Source: Candidatus Bathyarchaeota archaeon (lineage in GTDB: Archaea > Thermoproteota > Bathyarchaeia > TCS64). Taken from it: a stretch of 5,801 nt of DNA. Below the pieces are notes generated by a model, which was not told where the DNA came from, did not search any database, and saw only the letters and a list, made by a program, of their open reading frames with translations. Below, in pieces: positions 1 through 5,801 of this stretch. The stretch lies in the NCBI GenBank assembly GCA_030608725.1, contig JAUWDP010000084.1:1-5801 (forward strand). The letters run 5' to 3'. A program made the position numbers and the translations under genes. Numbering within the stretch: the first letter of the stretch is position 1; each line of letters begins with the position of its first letter.

Positions 1-1
1 A

Positions 2-853
2 ACCAACGCTCGCATCGACGATGCCAACGACAGGTACATAGACGGGCGCATCAGCATGGCCCTCCTCACGGATCGCAGAGGGCGGCTTAAGCGGAGGATT
101 GACGAGCTCAAGGCGGACATCGACAGGCTGAGGCGTGACCTCAACGACGCCGAGGCGGAGGCCCTAATAAAAGGCTCCAGGGTCGAGACGGGGCGCTCAT
201 CAGACGACATCCTAGGGGAGATAAGGAAGGTCAGCGGGATACTATTGGGATTGGCGAACGTCTCAGAGGACGCCGAGGCTATGTTCGAGTCATACTCCCA
301 GACCTTCAAGGATCTCCAGGAGAAGGTTGAGCAGGTCAAGGAGAACCGCCGCAAGGTCATGGGCGAGATAGACGAGAGGACGAGGATGTGGGCCGAGGTG
401 ATGCGGGACCTCCTGGAGGAGGTGAACAGCCGCTACCAGAGCCTCCTCTATATGCTCCAGGCCACCGGCGAGGTGAAGCTCATCAACACCCACGACATCG
501 AGGCCGCCGGCGTTGAGATCTGGGTCGGCTTCAAGGGCGCCGAGCCCAGCAGGCTAGATCCCTACACCCACAGCGGCGGGGAGCGGAGCACATCGGTGAT
601 GGCGTTCCTCCTCTCGCTGCAGCAGAACGTCCTCTCCCCATTCAGGGCGGTGGACGAGTTCGACCTCCACATGGACCCGAGGAACAAGGAGATCGTCTCC
701 GAGTTCATCGTCCAGACCCTCGAGGACTCCAAGAACCAGTACCTGGCCATCACCCCCAGCCAGATCACCTTCAAAGAGCAGGACGTCCACATCGTCATGG
801 TCCACAAGACCGAGGGCGTCTCCACCATACGGATGGTAGAGGACGTTGAGTGA
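2..853 (+). CDS. SMC5/6-like ATPase, C-terminal part (partial, 5' end outside window)
   Basis: C-terminal portion of a structural-maintenance-of-chromosomes ATPase, a DNA-entrapping motor that works as a dimer with kleisin and winged-helix partners. The frame is open to the left edge, so the N-terminal Walker A lobe, hinge and most of the coiled coil are missing; the ATG at 56 is internal. Numbering from that ATG, residues 1-135 are charged, heptad-like coiled coil. The ABC signature HSGGERS lies at 172-178. Walker B follows at about 194-201 (SPFRAVDE, with D200 and E201), then a D-loop DLHMDPRN at 203-210. The segment [10 protein letters not shown] at 228-237 and the whole signature-to-D-loop block closely recall SMC5 (QSGGERS...PFRVVDE...MDP...QYFxITP) more than SMC1-4 or bacterial Smc, where the equivalent is typically LSGGEKAL...DEIDAALD. 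It overlaps the next gene by 8 bases, implying coupled translation. Family assignment is strong; the SMC5/6-like subtype is from remembered motifs, not an alignment. Confidence 0.9.
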   Translation, partial: TNARIDDANDRYIDGRISMALLTDRRGRLKRRIDELKADIDRLRRDLNDAEAEALIKGSRVETGRSSDDILGEIRKVSGILLGLANVSEDAEAMFESYSQTFKDLQEKVEQVKENRRKVMGEIDERTRMWAEVMRDLLEEVNSRYQSLLYMLQATGEVKLINTHDIEAAGVEIWVGFKGAEPSRLDPYTHSGGERSTSVMAFLLSLQQNVLSPFRAVDEFDLHMDPRNKEIVSEFIVQTLEDSKNQYLAITPSQITFKEQDVHIVMVHKTEGVSTIRMVEDVE

Positions 854-1637
854 CAGGGAGAGCAGGGCCCAGCTGGAAGGCGTGATCGCCATCTGTCGCT
901 CAGTCTCCGAAGGGGCCCTCGACCCCTTCGCGGTGGACGTAGACTACGTCCTCTCCGTGATAAGGAGGCACTACCCCCAGGTGGTGTCATTGGAGGAGTT
1001 CTGCCTCGACGCGTCGGCAATCAAGGAGCTGTCCAACGTCCTGGAGAAGCAGAACGATTGGATCCAGCACCAGTCGACGACACTCTACAAGGACCCCTTC
1101 ATGCTCCAGCAGCAGCTCATGATGATGGACGTCAGCGCCGTCGCCGAGGCATTCCTCAAGTCATGGCACCCCGTCGTCGAGCTCGAGCAGATATCAGCCA
1201 AGACCCTTGGCGGAGCCCTCGGGTACTGGAGCGACCTCCTCCCCATGGAGGAGAGGTGGGCGGAGGACGAGGTCAGCCCCGTCGACGCAGGCTCCGCAAC
1301 GTGGCTGGAGGCCCAGGAGCTTGGGCTGATACCCCTGGAGGGCTTCTCGGAGACCATGGAGTCATACTGGGCGGAGATGAAGGAGGTCTCAGAGGGGCAG
1401 GGGCGCATCCCCTACTGGGAATGGATCGGCAGAGAGACCTACCGGGAGACCCTGGTGAGGGCTTACATCACGTGCTACCTGGTGGGCTACGGATACGCCA
1501 TCGTGGAGATGGACAGGTTCGGCGACAACGTCTACCTAACACCCCTGGAGGAGCAGTTGGGCGCCAAGACTCAGAAGATGATATCGCTGCCCATAATGGT
1601 AGACTACGAGGAGTGGAGAAGATGGCGAGAAGGGTAA
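846..1637 (+). CDS. SMC-operon protein, putative kleisin-like subunit
   Basis: Acidic 263-residue protein with no family I can name with certainty. It starts at a TTG (846) inside the end of the SMC gene, with a GAGGA only 2 bases upstream, so initiation is probably by coupling. A later in-frame GTG at 882 is the main alternative. The N-terminal half (about 10-118) reads as several helices, including [19 protein letters not shown] and a Gln/Met-rich helix at 84-105. The middle (120-185) is Glu- and Trp-rich. The end (about 186-235) looks like a winged helix: helices around [20 protein letters not shown] followed by a hairpin near [15 protein letters not shown]. An N-terminal helical domain, an acidic linker and a C-terminal winged helix is the layout of kleisins (ScpA, Nse4). 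Its place between an SMC and a likely KITE protein supports that, and the length is close to ScpA. The functional call is inference; the coding status is secure from overlaps at both ends. Confidence 0.85.
   Translation: MSDRESRAQLEGVIAICRSVSEGALDPFAVDVDYVLSVIRRHYPQVVSLEEFCLDASAIKELSNVLEKQNDWIQHQSTTLYKDPFMLQQQLMMMDVSAVAEAFLKSWHPVVELEQISAKTLGGALGYWSDLLPMEERWAEDEVSPVDAGSATWLEAQELGLIPLEGFSETMESYWAEMKEVSEGQGRIPYWEWIGRETYRETLVRAYITCYLVGYGYAIVEMDRFGDNVYLTPLEEQLGAKTQKMISLPIMVDYEEWRRWREG
1608..1613 (+). promoter_or_regulatory. Shine-Dalgarno GAGGAG for the KITE-like gene
   Basis: GAGGAG sits 8 bases before the ATG at 1622, inside the end of the preceding gene. It decides the start, since the same frame is open 564 bases further upstream in low-complexity shadow sequence. 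Confidence 0.6.
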
Positions 1638-2200
1638 GACGCTCGGATACAAGATACTCCAGGAAGATCAAGGACGCGGTCCACCTCCTGTTCTTCAAGC
1701 ATCACAGGCTCCCTGGCGTAAGGGGCTGGGAGCTACGGCAAGAGCTGGGAGCCGAGTGGCTCGATGTCATCGACGTCCTCGACAAACAGCTAAAGACCTT
1801 AGACCTCCAGGTCACACGCGCCCTCGACGACCCTGACATCATCGAGCCCACGAGGGCTCAGCTGGCGGACGCCAGGTTCTACGTAACCATGAGGGGCTCC
1901 GTCGACCAGAAGACCGCCAAGACGATAGGCTGGAGGATAGACGACATCGCCGGGTTGGCCGTGACCATCGCGTTCCTCATCTCGAGGCAGGGGAAGACCC
2001 CCCGCGTCGACGTCGAGAGGGCCCTCGCCGAGAAGCTTCCGGGCTGGCGAGCTAAGATGAACGTCGACAGGTACATAGCGCAGGGCTACCTAGGCGAGGA
2101 CGAGAGCGGCAACCTCTACATCGACTGGAGGAGCAGGGCCGAGGTAGACCAGAAGCAGCTCGTGGACCTCGTCCTGGCCTTCGGACGCAAGTCCGCTTAG
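1622..2200 (+). CDS. Tandem winged-helix (KITE-like, ScpB/Nse1/Nse3-type) protein
   Basis: Basic-ended 192-residue protein, the third gene of the SMC operon. The ATG at 1622 lies 16 bases inside the upstream gene and has a GAGGAG 8 bases ahead; the same frame is open back to 1058, but that stretch is Arg/Pro/Gly-rich shadow of the upstream gene. Two winged-helix-like units can be read. The first is about 13-92: helix [15 protein letters not shown], helix [10 protein letters not shown], helix [12 protein letters not shown], then a wing near [10 protein letters not shown]. The second is about 105-170: helix [18 protein letters not shown], helix [13 protein letters not shown], helix [12 protein letters not shown], then strand NLYIDW. 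The final [19 protein letters not shown] resembles the end of the MAGE/Nse3 domain (WGxRAxxE...K...VLxF). KITE proteins bind the kleisin of SMC complexes, so the context fits. ScpB or an unrelated archaeal winged-helix regulator remain possible. It ends in a 4-base overlap with the convergent gene. Confidence 0.85.
   Translation: MARRVRRSDTRYSRKIKDAVHLLFFKHHRLPGVRGWELRQELGAEWLDVIDVLDKQLKTLDLQVTRALDDPDIIEPTRAQLADARFYVTMRGSVDQKTAKTIGWRIDDIAGLAVTIAFLISRQGKTPRVDVERALAEKLPGWRAKMNVDRYIAQGYLGEDESGNLYIDWRSRAEVDQKQLVDLVLAFGRKSA
2182..2195 (+). other. Perfect short hairpin with GCAA (GNRA) loop at the convergent gene ends
   Basis: CGGAC-GCAA-GTCCG forms a 5-bp all-paired stem closed by a GNRA-type tetraloop, 2 bases before the TAG stop of the plus-strand operon. 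A second weak hairpin, CTCT-CGG-AGAG, lies at 2201-2211 just past it, inside the end of the minus-strand gene. There is no T-tract on either strand, so it is not a classical terminator. It is also coding sequence (codons for Gly-Arg-Lys-Ser) and may be chance. Confidence 0.3.
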
Positions 2201-4383
2201 CTCTCGGAGAGGAGGGCGCCCAGTAGCTCATGGAAGCTCCGCTTGGAGCCCCCGGGAACAAGAGGGACGGCGTATACGTTCTCAGATAATGATGGTTCCG
2301 CATCGAAGGGATGAACCACTACAACAAGATTGTAGATGTCCCTCATTCTCTGAAGCCTAAGAATGCTTGAATCAAGCAGTGAGAGAGCGGTTTCGAACAG
2401 AGGTCTGAAAGCGTACCTCGTCGTTCTCCCAACGGAGTCTTCAACCTTGAGGTCGAAAACCCTGTCTAGCCCTGAGACGCTCTGAGAGGTTGTCAATCTA
2501 ACCGTGAACTCCCCGTCACTCAACGCAACCCTCATATCATCCAGATCAACAATCTCGCGGTCCCCGTCGAGGAGATGAGTCGATGCTTCGTCTATCTGGA
2601 AGCTGATCCTCATGAATGACCTGACGATCTCGACCCCACACCACCGCTCATAGAGAAGTGATGACCCGCCCAATTCGGGCAGCGAAGCCCTAATGTCGTA
2701 GAGGGGCGGAGGCGTGTTCACGTCGTAGCTCTTCTTCATGGCATAGAACCGGCTGTAGTTAGAATGAGACGTGAGGACCTCCGTCTCGAGGGGCAGCTCT
2801 TGTGTGACCTCGACCTCCTCTAGGAAGACAGCGGTCTCTAGGTACCCCTGAATCTTACCCTTCAGCCCCTCGATCCCTGTGACGGTCTCCCGGTTTATCG
2901 TCAACTCCTTCGCCCATCTAGCCGTCGATGAGCCCTCTGAGAACCTTATCGCCCTGTTCAGGAACACATCGATGTCGGTGCTCACCTCCGAGACGACGTC
3001 CAGCTGGGAAACCAGTCCCTGCAGGTGGGCCTTCAGCATCCTGTTCTCGAACGTGTCGTAATTCCTTTCGACGCCGCTCTCGATGACGTTGATGGGGATC
3101 TCCTTGAGCAGCTCCCTAACCTCGGAGAATTCACCATCAGTCTCTGATTTTCGGACCAACAGCTCGTCAAGGATGGTCCTAGAGAGCTCCGGCTGGAGGC
3201 TATCCAGCGACCCCAAGGCCTTTCTCTCTGTCCTCTCGACCATCGCGTAATAGGGGTCCTCCGCTAACAGGTTGAGCACTGGCTCTAGCTCCATCCAGTG
3301 GTCCCCGATATGGTTGAGCCAATCGGCGCTGCGCGCGCTGACCTCACCTTGGAGGACCGTGTAGGCCATGTGGACGTACATGTCGGAGACCTCCTCGGCC
3401 ATTATCCCTTGAAGCCTATCATCGGATGAAGAATACCCGGCCTCCTTGCTCTCCTCTTTAAAATGAGAACGTTCATGGGGTGCTCCCCCTCTCCTATCGC
3501 CCTCCCTCCTGAGCAGGACGATAAGCTGTTCCAGAGAGTCCTCCTTCTTCTCCGGGACCTCTTCCTTCTCGCTGGGAGTCCTGTCCTTCAGGTAATCGGT
3601 CAGTGCGTCCATGAGCTCAGTTGCAGGCGACTTCTCACTCTCAGGGGTCGGTGTCTGGCTCCTGATATAGGCGGCCATCGCGCTCACCAATTCATTGAGG
3701 GACGAGACTATGCTCTCTCTCGGCGTGTCTCCTGCTTCCTTCTTGAGCATTGTGACAAATAACTCGCACAGCTCGTCGAAGGCCGTCTTCTGGGGGCGCA
3801 CCGCCTCGTACTGGGGCTGAGGTATCGCAGGTGGAGGGGTGGGCCCGTACTGGAAGACTAGGCCCCTGCTTATCATGCGATCTATGATGCGGTCTATGAA
3901 CGCGTCATCCCAGACGTCAACGGATATCACGCGTCTCCCTGCCGGGAGTAAGGGGGCTGCGACCCTCGCCTCTTCGGAAGGAGGCGCCACGACCCGGTCT
4001 TCTCCTGGTAGGACCGGTGGCCTCGCCTCGGGTATGATGACCTCCATCTCAGGAGGCTTCTCGGCCTCAACCGTCGGAGTGGGCACGGTCACCTCGGGCT
4101 CCTCCTGCAGTAGCTGCTCATCGTCACCGGCGTAGTATTGCTCCAGGATCTCGGCGCTGTGATCCCACCTCTTGTAGGAGTTGAGGCTGAGGATGATCTC
4201 GGCCTTGTCGACGCTAGCATCGTCGGCGTCGTTGACGATGGCCATCTTGTCCTTGATCCGCCAGGCCGACTCGGCGGTGAAGAGGTTGAGCTCGTTGGGG
4301 AAGTACTTCAGATCAATGAGGGCGTCACCCCTGGTGACATAGATGTACAGGTTCCCGCCGATCCTCGAATAGTATTTACCCAA
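2197..4383 (-). CDS. DUF2357/McrC-like domain protein with long N-terminal extension, probable inactive nuclease fold
   Basis: A 728-residue protein, last gene of the minus-strand operon. It starts at a TTG directly after the TAG of the archaeosortase gene, with GGGAGG 9 bases upstream. Layout: a small N-terminal domain (1-90); an acidic, proline-rich linker (about 94-150); a short conserved-looking segment (151-180) and a second Pro-rich linker; a helical, charged region (200-435); and a C-terminal domain (437-725). The last part follows the DUF2357/DUF524 pattern as I know it: a YDTxENR motif (YDTFENR, 442-448), a VL...NYSRFY stretch, LYERWC (577-582), an arginine-proline pair (660-661), RMRDIYN (679-685), a VVVVHPF strand, and a YAVPLVPGG tail. 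Family members usually carry a PD-(D/E)xK nuclease with DAK(Y/F) between the RP(D) and (M)xxYRD motifs and often pair with a McrB-like AAA+ NTPase. Here only 18 residues separate P661 from R679 and no DAK is visible, so catalysis is doubtful. No NTPase partner lies in the window. The N-terminal region is unrecognised. Family call is by pattern memory only. Confidence 0.85.
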   Translation of the reverse strand: MGKYYSRIGGNLYIYVTRGDALIDLKYFPNELNLFTAESAWRIKDKMAIVNDADDASVDKAEIILSLNSYKRWDHSAEILEQYYAGDDEQLLQEEPEVTVPTPTVEAEKPPEMEVIIPEARPPVLPGEDRVVAPPSEEARVAAPLLPAGRRVISVDVWDDAFIDRIIDRMISRGLVFQYGPTPPPAIPQPQYEAVRPQKTAFDELCELFVTMLKKEAGDTPRESIVSSLNELVSAMAAYIRSQTPTPESEKSPATELMDALTDYLKDRTPSEKEEVPEKKEDSLEQLIVLLRREGDRRGGAPHERSHFKEESKEAGYSSSDDRLQGIMAEEVSDMYVHMAYTVLQGEVSARSADWLNHIGDHWMELEPVLNLLAEDPYYAMVERTERKALGSLDSLQPELSRTILDELLVRKSETDGEFSEVRELLKEIPINVIESGVERNYDTFENRMLKAHLQGLVSQLDVVSEVSTDIDVFLNRAIRFSEGSSTARWAKELTINRETVTGIEGLKGKIQGYLETAVFLEEVEVTQELPLETEVLTSHSNYSRFYAMKKSYDVNTPPPLYDIRASLPELGGSSLLYERWCGVEIVRSFMRISFQIDEASTHLLDGDREIVDLDDMRVALSDGEFTVRLTTSQSVSGLDRVFDLKVEDSVGRTTRYAFRPLFETALSLLDSSILRLQRMRDIYNLVVVVHPFDAEPSLSENVYAVPLVPGGSKRSFHELLGALLSES

Positions 4384-5046
4384 CTACTTCTTCCTCCCGA
4401 ACTCCCCACTTATTATGTCGTCAAGTATTCCTTTGCCGCCCACGGAAGGAGCCATGTTCTCTCCGTCCTTCTCCACTGGCCTCCTAAGAAGGAGGTTCTC
4501 GAAGGCGTAGTTCCAGAAGATACCCATCCAGAGGAGGGTGAACAACGTGCCCAAGTAGTCGTGGAAGATGATGGCCTGGAGGTACCCCGAATTGTGGGCT
4601 AGAAGGGTTGGGATCAGGATCCTGAGTATGTTTATCAGGAACGTCCCCTCCAGCCCGATGAGCACCGTCATGAGCTTGCTCCTCCTAGTGTAGGGCCCTT
4701 GGAGCCCCGTCAGGAATGTGAACGCGAGGAGCACGAAGCTCTGCCAGCCGATGCAGTTCCAGTTGATATAGATCCTGAGGGGTATCCAGGCTCCGATTAG
4801 GAACAGGTTAGACCCGCTGATCGACACAGGGATCCCGAGGGTCTTCAGCAAGACCGCCACAATCCTCACGAGGAAGGGTGCAATGGAGCCCTGGATGAAT
4901 GAGACGAACTGGAGGCTCTCAACCACCTTCGTCAGGAACTCGTTGAACGTCGTAACGAAGGGAAGGATCACGAATGTGACTGAGGCGACTATGATTATCC
5001 TCTGGAAGACCTTTCCCTGCGCACGCTGAACTAACCTATCACTCAT
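4384..5046 (-). CDS. Exosortase/archaeosortase family transpeptidase
   Basis: Polytopic membrane enzyme of 220 residues. Archaeosortases recognise a short motif before a C-terminal transmembrane helix of secreted proteins, cleave there, and transfer the protein to a membrane anchor (a lipid for ArtA). Several hydrophobic segments are visible at about 16-33, 56-72, 102-116, 125-150 and 155-181. The family's conserved set is present in order: the Cys in NWNCIGW (C98), the Arg in LINILRILIP (R142, in the usual N-x-x-R context) and the His in FHDYLGTLF (H162, in the usual H-x-x-G context). The tail (183-220) is charged and presumably cytoplasmic. The length is short for ArtA-type enzymes and closer to minimal family members. 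The ATG overlaps the stop of the upstream gene by 8 bases and has GGAGGAG ahead of it. The upstream gene ends in a sorting-signal-like tail, so it is the likely dedicated substrate. Which named subfamily it belongs to cannot be decided here. Confidence 0.92.
   Translation of the reverse strand: MSDRLVQRAQGKVFQRIIIVASVTFVILPFVTTFNEFLTKVVESLQFVSFIQGSIAPFLVRIVAVLLKTLGIPVSISGSNLFLIGAWIPLRIYINWNCIGWQSFVLLAFTFLTGLQGPYTRRSKLMTVLIGLEGTFLINILRILIPTLLAHNSGYLQAIIFHDYLGTLFTLLWMGIFWNYAFENLLLRRPVEKDGENMAPSVGGKGILDDIISGEFGRKK
4393..4398 (-). promoter_or_regulatory. Shine-Dalgarno GGGAGG for the TTG start of the DUF2357-like gene
   Basis: On the minus strand GGGAGG precedes the TTG at 4383 by 9 bases and lies within the last codons of the archaeosortase gene. 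It supports a separate initiation at this TTG although the frame is continuous with the upstream gene except for one TAG. Confidence 0.6.
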
Positions 5047-5683
5047 CCTGTTCTCTCCTCCTCTTCAAGGTCACTCTCAGGTGACCAGAGACAACGCTCG
5101 TGGACGCGAAGAAGAGCGATACCTGGATCATATCAGTCAGGTTCTCTGGGACCACCATCCCCGGGAGGTCGATGTTCGAATGCCTCTGCGAGCTGTCGTA
5201 TTCGAGTACGTACGTCAGGTCTCTGTCGTCGTAGATGCTGATGCTCAGGCGGAGGGTGTGTCCGCTGTCGAAATCGTACTCGTCGATGTAGCTCCCAGTG
5301 AACTGGAACTGCGTCATCTGCTTCTTGATCCTTATGTCGAAGGTGTCCGAGTTGGCTAGGTTCGACCCGCCTGTCTCATCCACGTCATATAGCTTGAAGC
5401 GTATCTGGGTGTCGTAATTGTTCAGTTTCTCTGAGGTCGTAAAATTCAACCAAACTATATAGATGATAGAGCCCTGCAGGCTGTAATCGGCTCCAAGGGG
5501 TCCGTACAGGTAGAAGTTCCACATCTCGTAGAACCCCGAGGAGCCGCTAGCTTGGATGGGGTCGCTGTACGCCGATGGATCGAGTTGGGTGAACTCGGGC
5601 ATAGTCATGATCCGGCTCGTTGAGATCGTGTTGACCGTAACCGGGGAGGTCAGGTGTTTGAAGCTCAGTATTGTCTGGTCGAC
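5039..5683 (-). CDS. Surface-type beta-sandwich protein with VPEN sorting tail, 5' end unresolved or truncated
   Basis: Likely substrate of the adjacent archaeosortase. From about 5683 the frame is rich in aromatic, Ser/Thr and Asp residues with alternating strand pattern, typical of archaeal extracellular beta-sandwich modules: for example FYLYGPLGADYSLQGS, then IRFKLYDVDE, then GHTLRLSISIYDD and VLEYDSSQRHSNIDLP. No catalytic motif is visible. The C-terminus reads VPEN, about 22 moderately hydrophobic residues, then KRRR. One NFT glycosylation sequon lies in the body and another (NLT) overlaps the VPEN motif. No signal peptide is found in any minus-strand frame upstream. The first in-frame ATGs are at 5608 and 5602 without a good Shine-Dalgarno, while strand-like sequence (TILSFKHLTSPVTVNT) continues upstream of them. 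The frame is open to the window edge, but beyond about 5690 it is Ser/Arg/Pro shadow of a plus-strand frame. I therefore mark the gene as probably 5'-truncated; a 189-residue protein starting at 5608 is the alternative. Confidence 0.75.
   Translation of the reverse strand, partial: VDQTILSFKHLTSPVTVNTISTSRIMTMPEFTQLDPSAYSDPIQASGSSGFYEMWNFYLYGPLGADYSLQGSIIYIVWLNFTTSEKLNNYDTQIRFKLYDVDETGGSNLANSDTFDIRIKKQMTQFQFTGSYIDEYDFDSGHTLRLSISIYDDRDLTYVLEYDSSQRHSNIDLPGMVVPENLTDMIQVSLFFASTSVVSGHLRVTLKRRREQDE
5042..5152 (-). other. C-terminal archaeosortase-type sorting signal (VPEN - hydrophobic - KRRR)
   Basis: The last 37 residues of the surface protein have the tripartite layout of exosortase/archaeosortase signals (PEP-CTERM, PGF-CTERM, PEF-CTERM): a short Pro-Glu motif (VPEN), a hydrophobic stretch (MIQVSLFFASTSVVSG and following) and an abrupt basic end (KRRR). 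The Asn after Pro-Glu is not one of the motifs I know, and the hydrophobic stretch is weakened by His and Arg (GHLRVTL). Confidence 0.65.
5055..5061 (-). promoter_or_regulatory. Shine-Dalgarno GGAGGAG for the archaeosortase gene
   Basis: GGAGGAG on the minus strand ends 8 bases before the ATG at 5046. It lies inside the codons for the basic tail of the upstream gene, so the positively charged end of the sorting signal and the ribosome binding site share the same bases. Confidence 0.6.
5645..5650 (+). promoter_or_regulatory. Shine-Dalgarno GGAGGT for the right-edge plus-strand gene
   Basis: GGAGGT, a full match to the archaeal anti-SD core, lies 7 bases before an in-frame TTG at 5658. It is the best ribosome binding site near this frame and favours that TTG over the ATG at 5607. 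The same bases encode Thr-Ser-Pro in the opposite frame, so chance is possible. I see no TATA-like box near it. Confidence 0.45.
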
Positions 5684-5801
5684 TCCGGTGACCGATGAGG
5701 CATTCACCGCCTTCCTAGACCACCTCATCGAGCAGGGGCTGGTCGGGGCCAGCGAGGGGGCCCTAGAGGCAACCTTGGAGCAGAGGCTCGAGATCGCCAT
5801 C
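5658..5801 (+). CDS. Unknown protein, N-terminal 48 residues (partial, runs off the right edge)
   Basis: Plus-strand frame open to the window end, starting at TTG 5658 behind GGAGGT. The protein begins KLSIVWSTPVTDEAFTAFL and continues as acidic amphipathic helix (DHLIEQGLVGASEGALEATL), ending at the window edge in EQRLEIAI. From 5691 onward the codons end mostly in G or C, as in the SMC operon, and the composition is protein-like, whereas the opposite strand there gives Ser/Arg/Pro-rich sequence. A longer start at ATG 5607 would add 17 plausible residues. I do not recognise a family. It may be a divergent gene beginning here or an internal piece of another gene joined to the surface-protein gene. 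Confidence 0.5.
   Translation, partial: MKLSIVWSTPVTDEAFTAFLDHLIEQGLVGASEGALEATLEQRLEIAI

Noticed and set aside
562..1020. Minus-strand open frames opposite the SMC Walker B region
   Set aside because: The opposite strand encodes conserved SMC motifs; the antisense frame is Arg/Pro-rich without a recognisable domain.
1058..1621. Upstream extension of the KITE-like frame (would give a 380-residue protein)
   Set aside because: It lies entirely within the kleisin-like gene in another frame, reads as Arg/Pro/Gly/His-rich low-complexity sequence, and a good Shine-Dalgarno precedes the ATG at 1622.
2..2200. Wadjet (JetABCD) or Lamassu defence system
   Set aside because: The gene order and SMC5-like head do not match the Jet order as I know it, no JetD-like topoisomerase-related gene is in view, and no Lamassu effector is seen. 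The left neighbour is outside the window, so this stays untested rather than excluded.
4063..4101. Proline-rich stretch of the 728-residue protein as a coding repeat
   Set aside because: The Pro/Glu/Val linker is degenerate, with no regular period at DNA or protein level; it is best described as a flexible linker.
4138..4602. Plus-strand open frame of 154 codons opposite the archaeosortase and the 728-residue gene
   Set aside because: It crosses the junction of two well-supported minus-strand genes and its Val/Glu-rich composition is the usual reverse complement of GC-rich coding sequence.
5678..5683. GTCGAC (SalI site) at the strand-switch region as evidence of a cloning junction
   Set aside because: The same hexamer occurs several times elsewhere in the window within ordinary genes, and no vector polylinker sequence flanks it.
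5690..5800. Extension of the minus-strand surface-protein frame to the window edge, starting near 5800
   Set aside because: The encoded sequence is Ser/Arg/Pro/Cys-rich with no signal peptide, while the plus strand over the same bases reads as normal acidic helix. It is most likely an antisense shadow.

Overview
The window looks like a GC-rich archaeal genome fragment. Support comes from the gene content (an archaeosortase-family protein and a small SMC5/6-like operon), heavy use of AGG for arginine and ATA for isoleucine, TTG start codons, and Shine-Dalgarno sites matching the archaeal anti-SD. The gene set would fit a Thermoproteota/Bathyarchaeia-like lineage, but the sequence alone does not prove this. 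Coding is almost continuous: there is no intergenic gap above about 60 bases, no RNA gene, no CRISPR array and no insertion sequence.

Left half (1-2200, plus strand): three overlapping genes form one translationally coupled operon. The first is the C-terminal part of an SMC ATPase whose head resembles SMC5/SMC6 rather than SMC1-4. The second is an acidic 263-residue protein with features expected of a kleisin. The third is a 192-residue protein with two predicted winged-helix domains, as in KITE subunits (ScpB, Nse1/Nse3). Together they look like a minimal archaeal SMC-kleisin-KITE complex. Only the SMC assignment is firm.

Right half (5683-2197, minus strand): a second tight operon reads towards the first and ends in a 4-base convergent overlap with it. 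In transcription order it encodes a beta-rich surface-type protein ending in a sorting-signal-like tail (VPEN, hydrophobic stretch, KRRR), an archaeosortase with a visible Cys/Arg/His set, and a 728-residue protein. The C-terminal half of that last protein resembles the DUF2357/McrC-like family but lacks an obvious nuclease D-(D/E)xK centre. The archaeosortase and the surface protein form a plausible enzyme/substrate pair.

Right edge (about 5658-5801): the surface-protein frame stops looking protein-like at about 5685 and has no signal peptide. From about 5658 the plus strand carries a convincing new reading frame with a good Shine-Dalgarno, which runs off the window. Either two divergent genes abut or overlap here, or a rearrangement or assembly junction has removed the 5' end of the surface-protein gene.
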